DNA from: Tieghemiomyces parasiticus
Taxonomy: Eukaryota > Kickxellomycota > Dimargaritomycetes > Dimargaritales > Dimargaritaceae
Direction of reading: 5' to 3'
DNA: 64,000 bases
Assembly: GCA_027575765.1 (NCBI GenBank)
Contig: JANBPT010000037.1
Coordinates: 1-64,000 of the forward strand
Every line of letters starts with the position of its first letter. Within the stretch, counting starts at the first letter, position 1. The position numbers and the translations under genes were made by a program. The notes under the pieces were generated by a model. It was not told the origin of the DNA, searched no databases, and worked only from the letters and a program-made list of their open reading frames with translations. Positions 9,532-21,556 of the stretch are shown in pieces.

Positions 9532-12500
9532 ATGGCGGGTACCACTGCCTACGCTACGATGCGCTCGGAATCGTCTGCAGCAGTTACTCCCCCGGAATTG
9601 CCCTCCTATTTTCAATGCCCGTCCACGTCCGACCTCCCCTCGCCACCATCGAACGCTACAGGTGACCGGAGGGATGCCGCCCTGCCACCCCCGTCGCTCA
9701 AGCGTTCGGCCAGCGCCGGACCGGACGCTCCACTACTCGCACCCGACACCACCGACACTAAGACAATGGCTGATAAGGTTCCACTGCCCAAGCAACGACA
9801 AATACTGACTGCCGCTACTACAGGCGCGCCCCGGCCTGCCGTAGACCAACTCCAAAAGGGGTTCCTCTCCAATCGGTACCCGCACCCCAATCTCCCCATC
9901 GTAGCCGACGTAAGCTCCGTCGGCGACGTCCGGGTACGTTCGCAGGCGTCGGCTGATTCATATACCCTCGGCAGTAAAGATGGTTCGTCAACCATGGTAT
10001 ACCAGTCGCGCCAGCGCCAACCGGTCCTGGCCTTCCACTGGCTGGCCAGCGAGCGCGTCTACAATCTTCCAACTGCCGAGACTGCTGCCCAGAAAACCCA
10101 GGGTTACACCCCTGCGACCTTTCATCCGGACCTCCCGGCCGTCCGGCAACCCTTCCGGGGCCCGCGCAACATCTACGGTCCTCTGGCGTTCCTGATTGTC
10201 ACCGCTCGCAACGAAGTCCATCTGTACTACCAATACGATGGAGCCCTGTTCACGTCCAAGAGCGCCCCGTTACCTTGTGCCGGGCTGGCCGGCGGGGCCG
10301 ATTCGTTGGGCGCCGGTGGGGTCCAGCTCGCGCACTTTGACCAGGCCCCAGGTCCCGCAGGTCAGTATCTCCTGACCGTGGTGCGCCGAATGGATGTCCC
10401 CCATGTAGCTGTCTACGAGATTCGCATCAATTTTGCCGCAGGGGAGCCTACTCTTCGACCGCACACCCTCGGTGACTTTGCACTCGCGGCGCCGTCTGGT
10501 CTCTCAGGGTGCGGCACGTCGCCCTCCGGCGGTGGACATAACGGGGATTTCGCTGCCCAACAGATCGTGGCGGTGCGGAGGCCCGACCTTGCGGATGCGA
10601 CATTTAGCCTCGACGTGATAATCAGGGCTAAGCGCCTCACCGAGCCGCAGGCGACATCGATCATCCAGCTGTGGCAACTCCGTCGTCGGTCGACGAGCTC
10701 ACCCACCGCAGCAACCGGCGAGGATCATACTGAGGACCCGTACCTACAGTATCCCAGCCCCATCTGCACCATAGCTCAGTGCATCGCTACCGCCACGGGG
10801 TCTGTAACCGACTGCTGGATCGCGACCTACCTCCGCCCCACGGCTCTCCACCCAGGTAATGCCGTTGTGGCCATTTCCGCCGCCGGCCATGTACGCCTGT
10901 TCGATCCGCAAACACTCGCCGAGCACCCAGGTGGCTTCCATTGCGTGAATCACCCCGTAGCGGACGGTGACTTGCCGGACTCTACCCCTGCCCCCACATT
11001 CCGGCATGCGAAAGTGTCCTGTGGGGGTCTCATGGCCGCTCTGGTGACCGTCGAGGGAAACCAGGTGATGGTTCCAATGCTCCCTTGGTCTGCATGGCAG
11101 CCCGGTAAGTAGTGTGAAGCAGTCGGTTCCGTGCCTCACCCAGGCCACCATGCGCTTGGTTGGCCATACCACCTCAGCGCCTACAGCTAATCTAACCAGC
11201 TCTGTTGAACTATCCTTGGTCAATTACCATCATTCTCCCCTGTACTTCGTTAGATTGGCAAGTAAAAGTAACCGCCATGGTTGCTAACCGACTAGCCTGT
11301 ACCATCCTTAACCGAGGGGATAGTGACGACTGTACAACATTTCTTGGGTCCGTCCCACAGGCTCTGGAACACTCCACCCACCTCACCTCAGGGATCGTCA
11401 CCGCCGCGTACTGGCGCGTGCTGGCGAGCCTGCACAACTCGGATGTCCTCGACCCCACATCAGCCGATGCACTGGTGCTGGTGAAGGCCCTACGAACTAT
11501 GCGCGGCCTGTTCGCCACCCTGCCCAGCTACCACACAGAGTTGGCTGCCACCACAACCTTTCTCAAGGCCATGGACGTCACCCGAGCTTTGAACGACCTT
11601 GTGCCCCTCGACGAGCTAGCCACCGTCAGAACTGGTAAGTCACGGCGGATTGTCGGCTTTGCGGAAATGACTGTCGCCTACGGGCCCCGCCACGCAAACT
11701 GCGCAATTAGGTCTGCCCCGGCCAGCTGGGGAATCAATCCTAACCAGCAAACTTCCTCCCTCTCTACTGATATCTCCCTTCCACAGAGGCCAGCGAACGC
11801 TGGATGACCGGGGCCATCGTTGACCAGTTCCCTCGTACCTTAGCTCTCCTACGGACCATGAGCGACCTGGCGGTGGGGCTAGCCCGGGACGGATACGTGT
11901 TTTTCAACAGTTACGCCGTCGACGCCCACCGAAGCCATCTCTCGCGGGGTTGGTCCTCACCTGAGGGCCTCGCTCCCTCGGCCTTCGCGACACTGTTCCA
12001 CCCGCTCTACCGCCATTGTCTGCGCCAATCGCTACGTCTCGTGGACCTCATGGTGACCAACGGCGAGGTGGCCCTGAAACACCATCTGAACGATCAAAGG
12101 CAGCAGCCGGCGGCGAATGAGCCGCTTGAAATGGACACTCTGACCCTTGCCCTCCAGCACTTTGTCCGCCATGTCAAGACGGCTCTACCGTTACCTATCA
12201 GTCAGGTGGCCGCGTTCCTCGACCGTGTTGAGGTTGACATCCAGGCCGCCAACCCCGCGCCGAAGTTTTCTACGTCTGTACCATGGGACCAGCAGCCTTG
12301 GGTGCAAAGCCACCTGCTAGCCACCGCCCACCTCGGGTTCAAGCAGAACGGCCTCGTCCCGTACTTCACCGCACTTGAGACGTCAGCCCCCAACGTACCA
12401 GCCTTGCTGGCCAAGGTATCGACGGCGTTCCACGAAACCATCTTAGCTGCTACAACCGCTAATCGGCTCATATTTTACGCGTTGCGCACTGACGGTATGT

Positions 12501-12622
12501 CCGAATCGGGTGCCAGTGCGCTACAAGCGACAGCTCTGTCCCAAGTCCGGCTGGTCACACCCTACACGAATGGACTCACTTTGGATCCGCGCTACTGCAC
12601 TTCGGTTCGGGATACTGTATAA
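9532..12622 (+). CDS. MED16: Mediator complex subunit 16 (tail module)
   Basis: Exons 9532-11104, 11254-11634 and 11787-12622 join in phase 1 and encode 929 aa, close to animal MED16 (about 880 aa). MED16 (Sin4 in yeast) sits in the Mediator tail and relays activator and repressor signals to RNA polymerase II. The first 130 residues are Ser/Pro-rich and probably disordered. A beta-propeller-like WD region follows (about 150-525), with the family-like block GPLAFLIVTARNEVHLYYQ and then VAVYEIRINF. The rest, in exons 2 and 3, is alpha-helical: NRLACTILNRGDSDDCT followed by repeated leucine-rich helices, as in MED16 C-termini. ATG 9532 is the first in-frame ATG. The gene ends about 190 bp from the 3' end of BUB2 on the other strand. 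Confidence 0.8.
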
Positions 12623-12812
12623 CGTTTACATGCATAAACCGCTTGTTAAAATGTAAATTGCCCGCTCACCGTTGCATATGCATGTGATTGAGTTAGGGTA
12701 GTGTAATCCTCAAAGGAATCTGAGGTTCAGCACACCGATGGCCTCTATGAATCAATAGTGCTTGCATGGTTTCCAGGTGGGATTCATTATCATAGCGACC
12801 TCGCGACCCGCA

Positions 12813-14452
12813 TCAGCGTTGCATTGCCTTGTTGCCAAATTGCCGTGCGGTTTCGAGGTCATAGGTATGGTACACGAGGCTGTCGAATAGATTTTTCGGG
12901 AGATGGGACACCAGCTTGGTGGTCTTGCGCACCAGGCTGACAGCATCCAAGGAAGGTAATGCACGCAGGCAACTCATGGGGCTGTTCTCGACGGGGTCGC
13001 GCAAAACGGGGGGGGGGTGCAAAACGGTATGGTAAGTTAAGTTTAGTTAGGGTAAAACTGCAGTGCGTCTCATCCCAGTGAAGGGCAGAACAGGTAGGAT
13101 GGTTGAGTTTTAGCCCGCCTGAAGTGATCGACCCTAGTCCAGAGACTTACCTAGCCGAGCTCATGAGGGTGTCGCGGATCCCAATCAGTTGAGCGACGAT
13201 GCAGACGACGTTGAGGTGCACACCATACGCAAAATAAAAATCCCAGAGCCGAATAACCTGCTGGAGCGGCGGGGTACCGGCGGATAAGGTGAGCACGGCA
13301 GGGAAAGCATAGAGTTCGGCGCGCAGCCCTTTACCCCGCAGGGCCAGATAGAGCGGGTAGTCGAGGTACTTAAGGCACATATCCAGGAGGGTAAGGCCGG
13401 CATGGACGCCGATGAGGGTCGGTTGGACGTAGGTCGGGCAGTGTCGGTGGAGGAGGGTGTTGAGCGCATAGAAAGCGTCCAGTTCGTCCATGATGTAGAG
13501 GAAAGGTGCCGCCAGAACGTTCATCCCCGGGACGTAGGCGAACTGGAACTGGGCGGTGCCGTGGGTTTGTTCTTGAAGGGAGTGGGGTGGCGTGCGGCAG
13601 AGGAGTGATTAATGGGTTAGCTTGGAGGGGGGAGGAGGTCACCCTGATTATATGGTGCGTTGACACATTACGGGAGGGGTGGGGTGATGGAATGAAAGGT
13701 CCCCTACTCAACTTGCCACGCCCCTTAGCCGCTGGTCTAAACTTACCTTCGCTCTTCCATACAAAGGCATTCAATACCCGGCACAGCTGGTCCTCCTCGA
13801 CACGGCCCAGAAAATCCTCGTCGGTCGCCAGCGTCCGCGGGGTATCGTGCTTAATTTTGACGGCCAAACTGGATGGTCCCATCTCCACCCACCGGATGTA
13901 GTCCGCGGCAGAAACAGACTCGACCGCTAGGGTCAGTTTCCATAGCACGGATCGGATCTCATGGTCTATAAACTGACCACGTTCAAACTGTTGATACATA
14001 AAGTGGCGGAGTGTCCGGAGCGTCGTCTGTCGCTGCTGGTCGGTACGGTGCGGTAGGGCCAAGATGGCGCGAATGCAGGCGCTTTGTTCACGAGCAAGGG
14101 CCACCAGGTCACTGTGGGTATTGGGCAGATCTAACGTGGAGGCCATGAGCCGGGCAATGCGGGCTTCAAGCGTACCGCTCGTGCCCACGGGTGGGCTGGC
14201 ATGCAAGGCCGGAGGTGCGGCTGAGAAGGGCGAGTTGGCAGCGCTGGTGAGGGAACGGCACTGATTCGGGAGCTGCGAGACGGGCGAGTCGGTCCACTCT
14301 GCCCTGATGCGGGACAATGTGAACGGAGCCTGATTCTCAACGTCGTTGCTGTCGGTCTTGGGAGTAGCAGTGGTCCGGGCTCGTTCGCGGAGGCAATCTA
14401 GCGACGGCTTGTGGCCGGGCCGGCGCCATGACGACTTAGGGCGGGCAAACAT
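12813..14452 (-). CDS. BUB2: TBC-domain GTPase-activating protein Bub2/Cdc16
   Basis: Exons (minus) 14452-13747, 13571-13151 and 12981-12813 encode 431 aa; phases 1 and 2 agree across both introns. Bub2/Cdc16 with Bfa1/Byr4 forms the GAP for the Tem1/Spg1 GTPase on spindle poles, holding back mitotic exit or septation. The TBC domain spans about residues 150-420. It contains the arginine-finger motif IKHDTPRTL (Arg206) and the family-typical blocks NVLAAPFLYIMDELDAFYAL, CPTYVQPTLIGVHAGL and FYFAYGVHLNVVCIVAQLIG, and it ends with SPMSCLRALPSLDA, as in Bub2 relatives. Oddity: the second catalytic motif, YxQ (glutamine finger), reads YVPG with proline at residue 250 (codon 13528-13530). The N-terminus of about 130 residues is longer than in yeast Bub2 (about 300 aa) and disordered. 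Confidence 0.85.
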
Positions 14453-15151
14453 GGCGGAGCTGGTTAGACAGTTAGAAGTAACGTACTGACTGTTAGGGTG
14501 GAGAGTTCAGCTGCGTGGTTGAAAAAGTGGCGTCAAAGCGTTGGAATAGAAATGAGAAGGGCTCCCCTTGAAAAAGTAGCAGGTATGCCAGGAAACGTAA
14601 ACAGGCGCCCATTAGGCTGCGTTTACCATAACAATGGTTTGGCTTAACCCGTACTTCACTACCAGAACCCCCTTATCCTTGTGTAAATCCATCCACGGAA
14701 TATTATGGCGGAGTTGTCTGGAAGAAGCCAGCCCATGCAAAGGCCGGTGGCACGACCAGCATTATTAGGCGCATACTACTCGATCCCTCTTGTAATACCG
14801 ATTGTCCGGCTATGGAGGAGATGTGGCAAACTGTCATGTGGACCACACCACCAGTGTTCAACGTAAGGCAGTAAATCGGATTACACAGACCTACAATAGA
14901 AGATTTCTACGAGCCACTGTTCGAAAATTAACGTACTGTGGGGGCCAAACTACCATAGCCAAACAGGCTCAAAAATACATCCTATTTCACTCTCTGCTAT
15001 AAAGGAGGCTAAGATAAGCTAGCCCTGCCTACCACCTATCCTTCTGTGGGACAGCCAACCTACGATAGAAAAAGTCTTGCGAAATATTGGAATAGGTAAA
15101 GTATTACTTTGATACATAGTATATTGTATATAGTCCAAAAAATTTCATCGA
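14453..15151. other. Upstream region of BUB2 and 5' flank of tRNA-Ser
   Basis: This 0.7 kb contains no convincing gene; a 66-codon frame at 14802-15002 looks random. An AT-rich stretch with TATA-like words (about 15110-15135) lies just upstream of the tRNA and may help recruit TFIIIB. Confidence 0.4.
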
Positions 15152-15233
15152 GTCACTTTGGCGGAGTGGTTAACGCGCTGGCCTGCTAAGCCAGTTCCCT
15201 TTGGGAGCGCAGGTTCGAATCCTGCAGGTGACG
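15152..15233 (+). tRNA. tRNA-Ser (anticodon GCT)
   Basis: This 82-nt cloverleaf has acceptor stem GTCACTT/AGGTGAC with discriminator G. The D-arm carries the A-box GGCGGAGTGG, and the anticodon stem CTGGC/GCCAG encloses the loop CTGCTAA (anticodon GCT, reading AGC/AGT). A long serine-type variable arm (TTCCCTTTGGGA) and a T-arm with the B-box GGTTCGAATCC follow. There is no intron. The long variable arm and the discriminator G both agree with serine identity. Confidence 0.95.
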
Positions 15234-15242
15234 ATTGATTAG

Positions 15243-15248
15243 TTTTTT
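15243..15248 (+). terminator. RNA polymerase III T-run terminator
   Basis: Six consecutive T residues start ten bases after the tRNA-Ser 3' end, the usual Pol III termination signal. Confidence 0.8.
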
Positions 15249-15529
15249 GCATTTCATTATAAGTAACATTACTGGTGATCACTGGCAATATGTAAACCTT
15301 CTGCTATTTGGGGCTAATCCCAAAGGCCGCCCTTAATTCCGGCCATCTATAGCCAAGGAACTACTATCGTATTGAATAGCAGCCAGTCATCATAAAATCA
15401 TAATTATTTGGGCTGTTACGTATAAAGGAGCGATCCTACGGCGCACGCGAAGGAGGTTCAAGCAAAAGGAGTTAGCACGACACGAAGTAAGCATGGATGA
15501 GTGTAGTATTACCAATGTAGAAGGGGCGA

Positions 15530-18500
15530 TTAGGTGTCGGTGGAACGACTCTTGTGTTGTAAGGGGGATGTGGAGGCAGCTGGTTGGGCAACGGTGACAC
15601 CGTTACAATAGCCGTTATGCCGAGGCTGCGGGGCAGAGTGCGGGGGCGAAACGCCAGGAGTAGACATAATCGCGGGTCGCGACGAGTCAGCAGTATTGCC
15701 TAGGGGTGTACTGCCGGCCGACCGAATGCCACTGCCAGCGTTGCTGTTCCCACGACTGCGGAAGAAGTTGCTGAGTTGAAAAGAGATGGGAGGTTTACCC
15801 ATGGTTGAGCTGATGGTGGCGGAACTGACCATTCCGGCTCCTCGTTGGCCACGTGGGGATAACGTGGCTGCCAGGCTCTGTGGGACGGTAGACCGCGGGG
15901 GACTGTGGCGGCTATCGCTGCCCAGGCTCGTGGCACGGGAACGACTCTTGGCCTGGTGGAAGGCGCATGGGGAAGGTGAATAATAGTGATGATTTACCAT
16001 GTCAGTCGTTAATGGTGTAACCTAGGGTTTAGGGGAGCTGGTTGATACTTTGGCCGGCCTAAACGCCGGATATCACCTTCTCTGACTTACTGCGGGACCA
16101 GTCTTCGGAGTTGAGTGGGCCATTCCACTCGGAGGCGACGTAACCGGCGGTCGGCCGGAGCGCCCCCATGGTCCGGTCTTCGCCTTGATCCGGGCGGGGG
16201 AGATGCGGGTCCGGTTGGATGACTGAGGGGGGCGATTAGGAGTGGTCCCAGCCATCACTGTCGTACTTGCGGCCGCGAAAAGGGTGGCGGGGCTGCGCAA
16301 CTTGGTAGGGCTGAGCGGCTTGGCCTTGGTGCGAGTGGTGGTGATGGATCGGGCGGTTTCGTCGTCAGACGGATCGCCCTCAAGCGGACGGCGCACTCGG
16401 CGCTGGAAGATAGATTTATGGTCACGGACTAACTGAGCGGCAAACGAAGGGTCTTCCTTCTGGCGGCGCAACATTTCGTCAAAGTCGCCGGGGCGACGTA
16501 GGCTACGCATGAGGATGGGCGTGTAGAAACCTAAGAGGAAGAGGGTGCCATGCGCGGACTGGTATTAGAGGAGAGGCCAACATCAACCAAGGGACACCCG
16601 GTACACTCTGACCGACCAAGTCGGGATCAACCTATCGGTCTTGATGCTATAGGTATCATTAAAGCTACTTACTAGTGGCCGCCTTGGTGGAAGAGGTGGA
16701 CGGCGAACGGAGCGACTTGCGATGGGCACTCCTCGAAAAGTGACGACGTAACGGCGACGGCTTAGACATGAACGCCGGCGATAGACGACCGGGCCGGGGT
16801 GACGAGACGGGGCTTTTCGGAGCTGGTGGGGTGACCGGCGGCGGAGGGGAGGGGCTCCCCGGGCTCATGGGTTTGAGCGGGCTCGTACGATTGAGTGGAA
16901 AGGGGCTCGATTTCCTGACCACGAGGCGATGCGTACCGGGGATGCCCAGATCAGACCCCGGCAGGCATGTCGGTCTGTCTGCAGCGAGTTCCTTATCGGA
17001 TTCTGTATCCCGTTCGCGGTCATAGGCCTCATGGAAGGAACGGAAGGCGGCGGATGAGAAGGCACCCTTACCACCGCTACGCCGCCGCAGTTCCAACCAT
17101 CCCTGGAAATCGGAAGAACTCTGGCTGGGCAGTCGTGAGCGCAAGAAGACGTCCGAAAGACGCCGGCTCTCGCTCAGGCGGGGCGGGTTCAAACTATCGA
17201 TGGAGAGGCGTGTACTTAGGCCGCGGGCTAGGGCCGATACGTCACGGGAGGTGGCCGAGCCCACCGTCGCAGCTGCCCCAAGGTTACCCATGGAAGGCCG
17301 TGGAAGCAGTCCCGTGGTAGCGCGGCGTCCTAGGGCAGCTGTTGGTTGATCCTCCTCGGCCATTAAATCCGGCAGGGCCCGGGGGTTGAACTGGAATCCG
17401 AAGCTCTTGACCTCGGTGGGTGAAGCTATGGGCGGGAAACTGACGTGCGGGGAGTTGTCAAGAAAGGCCCAGTCCTCATTCTCGTCACATTCCCTGCCAC
17501 CACGCTGTTTTTCCTGGGCATCGATCACCGCAGGGTCGGCAACAGATGACACAGGGTCCCCGTGCCCCTGGGCTAGCACCGCGCCGAGATTGCCCCGACC
17601 GCCTACATCGAACGGGTTGACGAGAGGTGAAGTCGGGTCGGTGGCCAGGACTTGACCTAGCGAGGCAGGCATGCCGAAGTTAAAGTTGAATGTCGGGGAA
17701 GGTAGGCTCCCGGAGAAGACGCGACCGCGGTTGGTCGTCGGGGAGGTTGGCGTCGGTTGGATCGGAGCAAGAGTCGGGGTGGGGGAGACTGACCGACATG
17801 GATGGTAAAGGAAAGGCAACAGATAGGTGAAAGTCGGATTAAGACGGCAGCATTGTGCAATAGGGCGGTAATGATCCCCACGACTAGCGGGGTGTCGCCC
17901 ATCACGCGCACCCTCACTTACCTTGCGGCGGCGAGAACACGGAGGAGCCGTTGGGACTCATGGTCTGGTTTTTGAGTTTCAGGAGAGATTGTTCCAGTCG
18001 GGCAATGTACCTGGGGATGGATAGGGAGAGCGGGAATGATGACCGGACGATGAAAGTAGCTCAACAGGTTAGGCCCACTGCCATGGGGAATGCTGCTGGA
18101 GAGCTTACGCGGCGTACAATTTATAAACCGCTATTTGAAGAAGTGTAGCATCCGACTTACTGGGTCTGGTCCTGGTCCTTATGGACATAGCTGGCTGCGC
18201 GGATACCATAGCGGACCAGGAGGCTGCCATCGGGTGAGTGATAATAGCCTGCTTCATCCTGTACGAAAGGGACCAGGAGCGTAGGGGAGAGACAAAAAGC
18301 GTAGGGTTAGTCAAAAATTGGAATGCAGGCTGCGCGACAACGCTTAAGAGTATCCGGGATAGCCCCGATTATTAGTTACCCCGATCCCGCAATTGCTCTC
18401 AGCTGAAGGGGCCGCGTTGTGCTTACCAAATCATCCAGTTGGCAAATGTCCGTCACGCCGTGAGCCACGTTCTGGTAATACACCCCCGAAAAGGGGCGTT

Positions 18501-20332
18501 GCAGGCCGTGAATGGCGGTGTCCGGATGTATCTGTAGTCGCCGAGTTATTTAGGGTAAGTGCGGAATCAATGGCGGGGGAATGGGCTCAGTACGTACTCT
18601 CAATGGGTGGGAAAGGAGTGAGTCAGGACCTATGATAATGGGCACCCCTTGCCAGAACCCGACTGGGCCCATCGATGTTCTTACCAGCTGAATGGTACCC
18701 TGGTACTCGGCGGGGCGGTCGAACGTACGGCCCTTCATCATTTCAACCGTCATCGATAGCTCGGCGGCCCGGCGGTCTTTAAAAGGTAAGATCGGGGCAG
18801 TTGACAAATGCGTGTGACAAGATAAGGAACGTACCACTACTGGTTAGGCGGGCTGATAGGGCACTTTCGCAATCTGGACGACCCAGTCGCTAGCCCTCAG
18901 CATTTTATACAGGCCACTCGGTTGCATGACCTACCTACGAGCTCGATACGGAGCCGCCAGATGATGCCCGCGGCGAGAAACATGAGCCCGGTGAAGGGTT
19001 TGTTCCGAGATAGCATGAGTTGACTAGAGGGGTGGGGTCCGCATCAGAGCGCAAAGGTTAGCGCGGCACTAAATATAAATCAGACTCACATTTGCACGCA
19101 CGATGGCAGTGGTGCTAGACAAAATATGTTTTCCACAGTAATGGCGGACAGGGTCTACGAAGATGCACATGGCCTATAAGAATAATGCTTTGGCAGTACT
19201 TACCGGAAATGGGGGATGCGGACCATGTCGTACTCCATGACCGGTACGGGGACGTCGGTCCGGTCGAGCGTGGGTAGCGCACGGTCCGCCACGGACTGAA
19301 GCTCAGCCACGATCTGCGCAGTGGGCAGTTGGGATAAAAACGGCCGGTGAGGGCGAAAGTCAGTAGGTTATGTCAGGGTGCCACAACAACTCAGGCCATC
19401 AAGTGACTATTTCGTCCTCGATGCCAAGTCATGCCGCACGGGCAGCGGGGAGTAACCCGTAACCTCCTCATATCGCTTACATCGATGAGGCGCTCGTGTA
19501 GGGTCTCTTTATAGTGCACCAACTGGGTCTGCGTGTGCTGGTCGAGTATAGCCTGGGCCGTCTTCTGGGTACCGACGATGTGCTGCGCCAGTTCCTCCAG
19601 TGCCATCTGCTTTTCGTCTAGGGTAAGCTCGGCGGCATCCACGTCTTCGCCTAGAAGTCGTTTGTCGGCCTCACAGCGCGCGTCCAGGGCGGCTTCCAGC
19701 TGTCAAATGGGGAGATTAGGGAAGGAGAGGACAGGATCGGTTCTGGACCAAGTTAAATACAGGGAGGCCTTGATGGCTCTCTGCCCAACGACACACGATT
19801 TGATCCACGGATGCGCGCTGCCTTGATCGGGCTTTTGGGCTGACGACCTAAGTAAGGTCCAACGTACCTCGGCGCGCCGATCGGCGAGTTGTGATAGTTG
19901 GCCAGTCAGTTTGAACCGCTCGGCTTCGACCTGGGACCGGGTTAGCGCCAACTGATCGACCTGCTTGTGGATTTCGTCTAGGCTAGCGCGGTAGATGAAG
20001 TCCATTTTGTAGAAACTGTGGCCCCGGTGCTAACGATTACGGCGTCACAGATGTGCGTGTTACCGGAAGGGAGGGCGGTGTAACCAAGTGGGAGGTTAGC
20101 AGGGGGTTAGGTCTATCAATTTACCCCTCATCCTTGTACGCGTCAGTCGTAGTGAGCTGGTTTAGTGTGCAATGGCCTCGCACCGAGGGCGTGCTTCAGG
20201 GCTGGAATCCCCACTTACCTCGACGGAGAGCACGTCGCACTTGGCGCAGAAGGGTTTGCGACAGGTCAAGCAAAAGTAGGCTAGGCCTTCGCCCGTATGT
20301 TCGGGGCACGTATCGCCAGTAGCGGCGGCCAT
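15530..20332 (-). CDS. TRIM37: TRIM37-like B-box, coiled-coil and MATH protein without a RING
   Basis: Twelve exons (minus): 20332-20219, 20029-19868, 19699-19481, 19313-19204, 19023-18935, 18776-18685, 18531-18427, 18258-18161, 18010-17922, 17788-16673, 16530-16091 and 16021-15530. They join with consistent phases into 1041 aa. Residues 9-44 are a B-box zinc finger (C9, H12, C21, C24, C29, C32, H39, H42; CPEHTGEGLAYFCLTCRK). Coiled coil follows (about 50-165). A MATH domain (about 186-330) has the TRIM37 pattern: AGIIWRLRIEL, SMTVEMMKG, AEYQGTIQL, GYYHSPDGSLLVRYGIR and then QYIARLEQ. The remaining 700 residues are Ser/Pro-rich and disordered. TRIM37 is a RING E3 ligase; no RING is visible here, and the ATG at 20332 has a strong Kozak context (ACCATGG). 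E3 activity is therefore doubtful. The frame extends upstream to 20653 but encodes no cysteine-rich domain. Confidence 0.82.
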
Positions 20333-21556
20333 GGTCGAGGGCAAATGGCAATGGTCGAGGAGTCGGCGTGACGTAGCTGACGGGGAAAGATGTGAAAACG
20401 CAACGGCTGGTAGACAAGAGCGAAAAGAGGTGGTGGCCAGAAAGTCGACGTCAGTAACCGGGGTCGGTGCTGGTAGGCGGGATAAATGCCGTGAGCGTAG
20501 GTACCAATGGGGTCGAGCGGAGATTGAATCGCGGAGCGACGTCGGAGTCGTAACGACCGGTTCGAAGGCTCGGGTGTTCCCTCCGGCCTTATTTCGCGGA
20601 ACGCTGAGTGCCAGGTTGGGCACAACACTCCCCCTCCCTTTTTCCGCCGTCAATCGCTGTCAATTTTTTTACCTCCCAGCGGAGTAAGGTGGCGATCATT
20701 CACCGCTTCGACCCCAGTTCCGTGTGCACCTTCTTAATAACTAGGCCACGACCGCGCCATTGGCTGGGCCGATACCGCCCTGGGGCTCACGTGGGGGCCG
20801 CCATCCAGCCATCATCAATGTGTAAAAAAAACATATACCTGACCAGCCCCACTAACCACAAGGCCCCTTTCCTACCTAGCTTTATACAGTACTGCCCGAT
20901 AAGTCGCCTTTGGGATCCTCCCGGTGGTGGGGAGGGCGGCTGGCCCCGGAGGCCCGGGTAAATATCATTTGATCATGGCAGACAAGTAATGGCCCAATGT
21001 GGGGGATGTGCCAGCAATGTAAAACAGACTACTTTCCAAAGGCCTTGGCCCGGCTGGAGCCAAAATTACATCCGAAGGTGGCCAGCAGCTAAGGGCGGGA
21101 TCGGTGCGAACTATTTAATCTAACAGGTGTGACAGTGTCCAGGTTCATAGGTCCGGAAATCTTGGTGCCGCACTGTGTTACGGGGGCCCTCATCGTGCTA
21201 ACCCACTGGTATAGATGTCTCAAGGCAGTGGGAGGGCCGTGTGACTCCAGGGCGTTGGTGTATCGACCCTGTCGCTCACTCTCACCCTCTTACCCCTTCT
21301 CACTCTTTGAAACTCCTCCCCACTTCAACTCACCGTCAAGACTGTCCGTGCTGGCCTCTAAGCCGGTGCATTCTACAGGGCGGTCAACTGCGGCTAATGG
21401 CCAATGCACCCGCCACGCCTCAACTTCTATCCCCCAATTCAGTCCGACACTACCGTAACCTGTATTACTTATTGCGCAAGCCATTGTCTGCCTCATTGCT
21501 TTCCCGCTCGACCTCCCTAGTTATTCGGCATCCCTCGCGCGACCCTTCTGGCCAGT
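20333..21556. promoter_or_regulatory. Shared divergent upstream region of the TRIM37-like gene and SZT2
   Basis: This 1.2 kb separates two genes transcribed away from each other. The SZT2 side (about 21260-21545) is strongly pyrimidine-rich. Open frames here look random, and no RING-coding or other exon was found. Bidirectional control is possible from the arrangement alone; no specific factor site can be named. Confidence 0.35.

Noticed and set aside
20333..20653. In-frame upstream extension of the TRIM37-like protein that might hold a RING
   Set aside because: The extra 107 residues contain no C3HC4 spacing and are rich in Ser/Arg/Pro. The ATG at 20332 has a strong start context.
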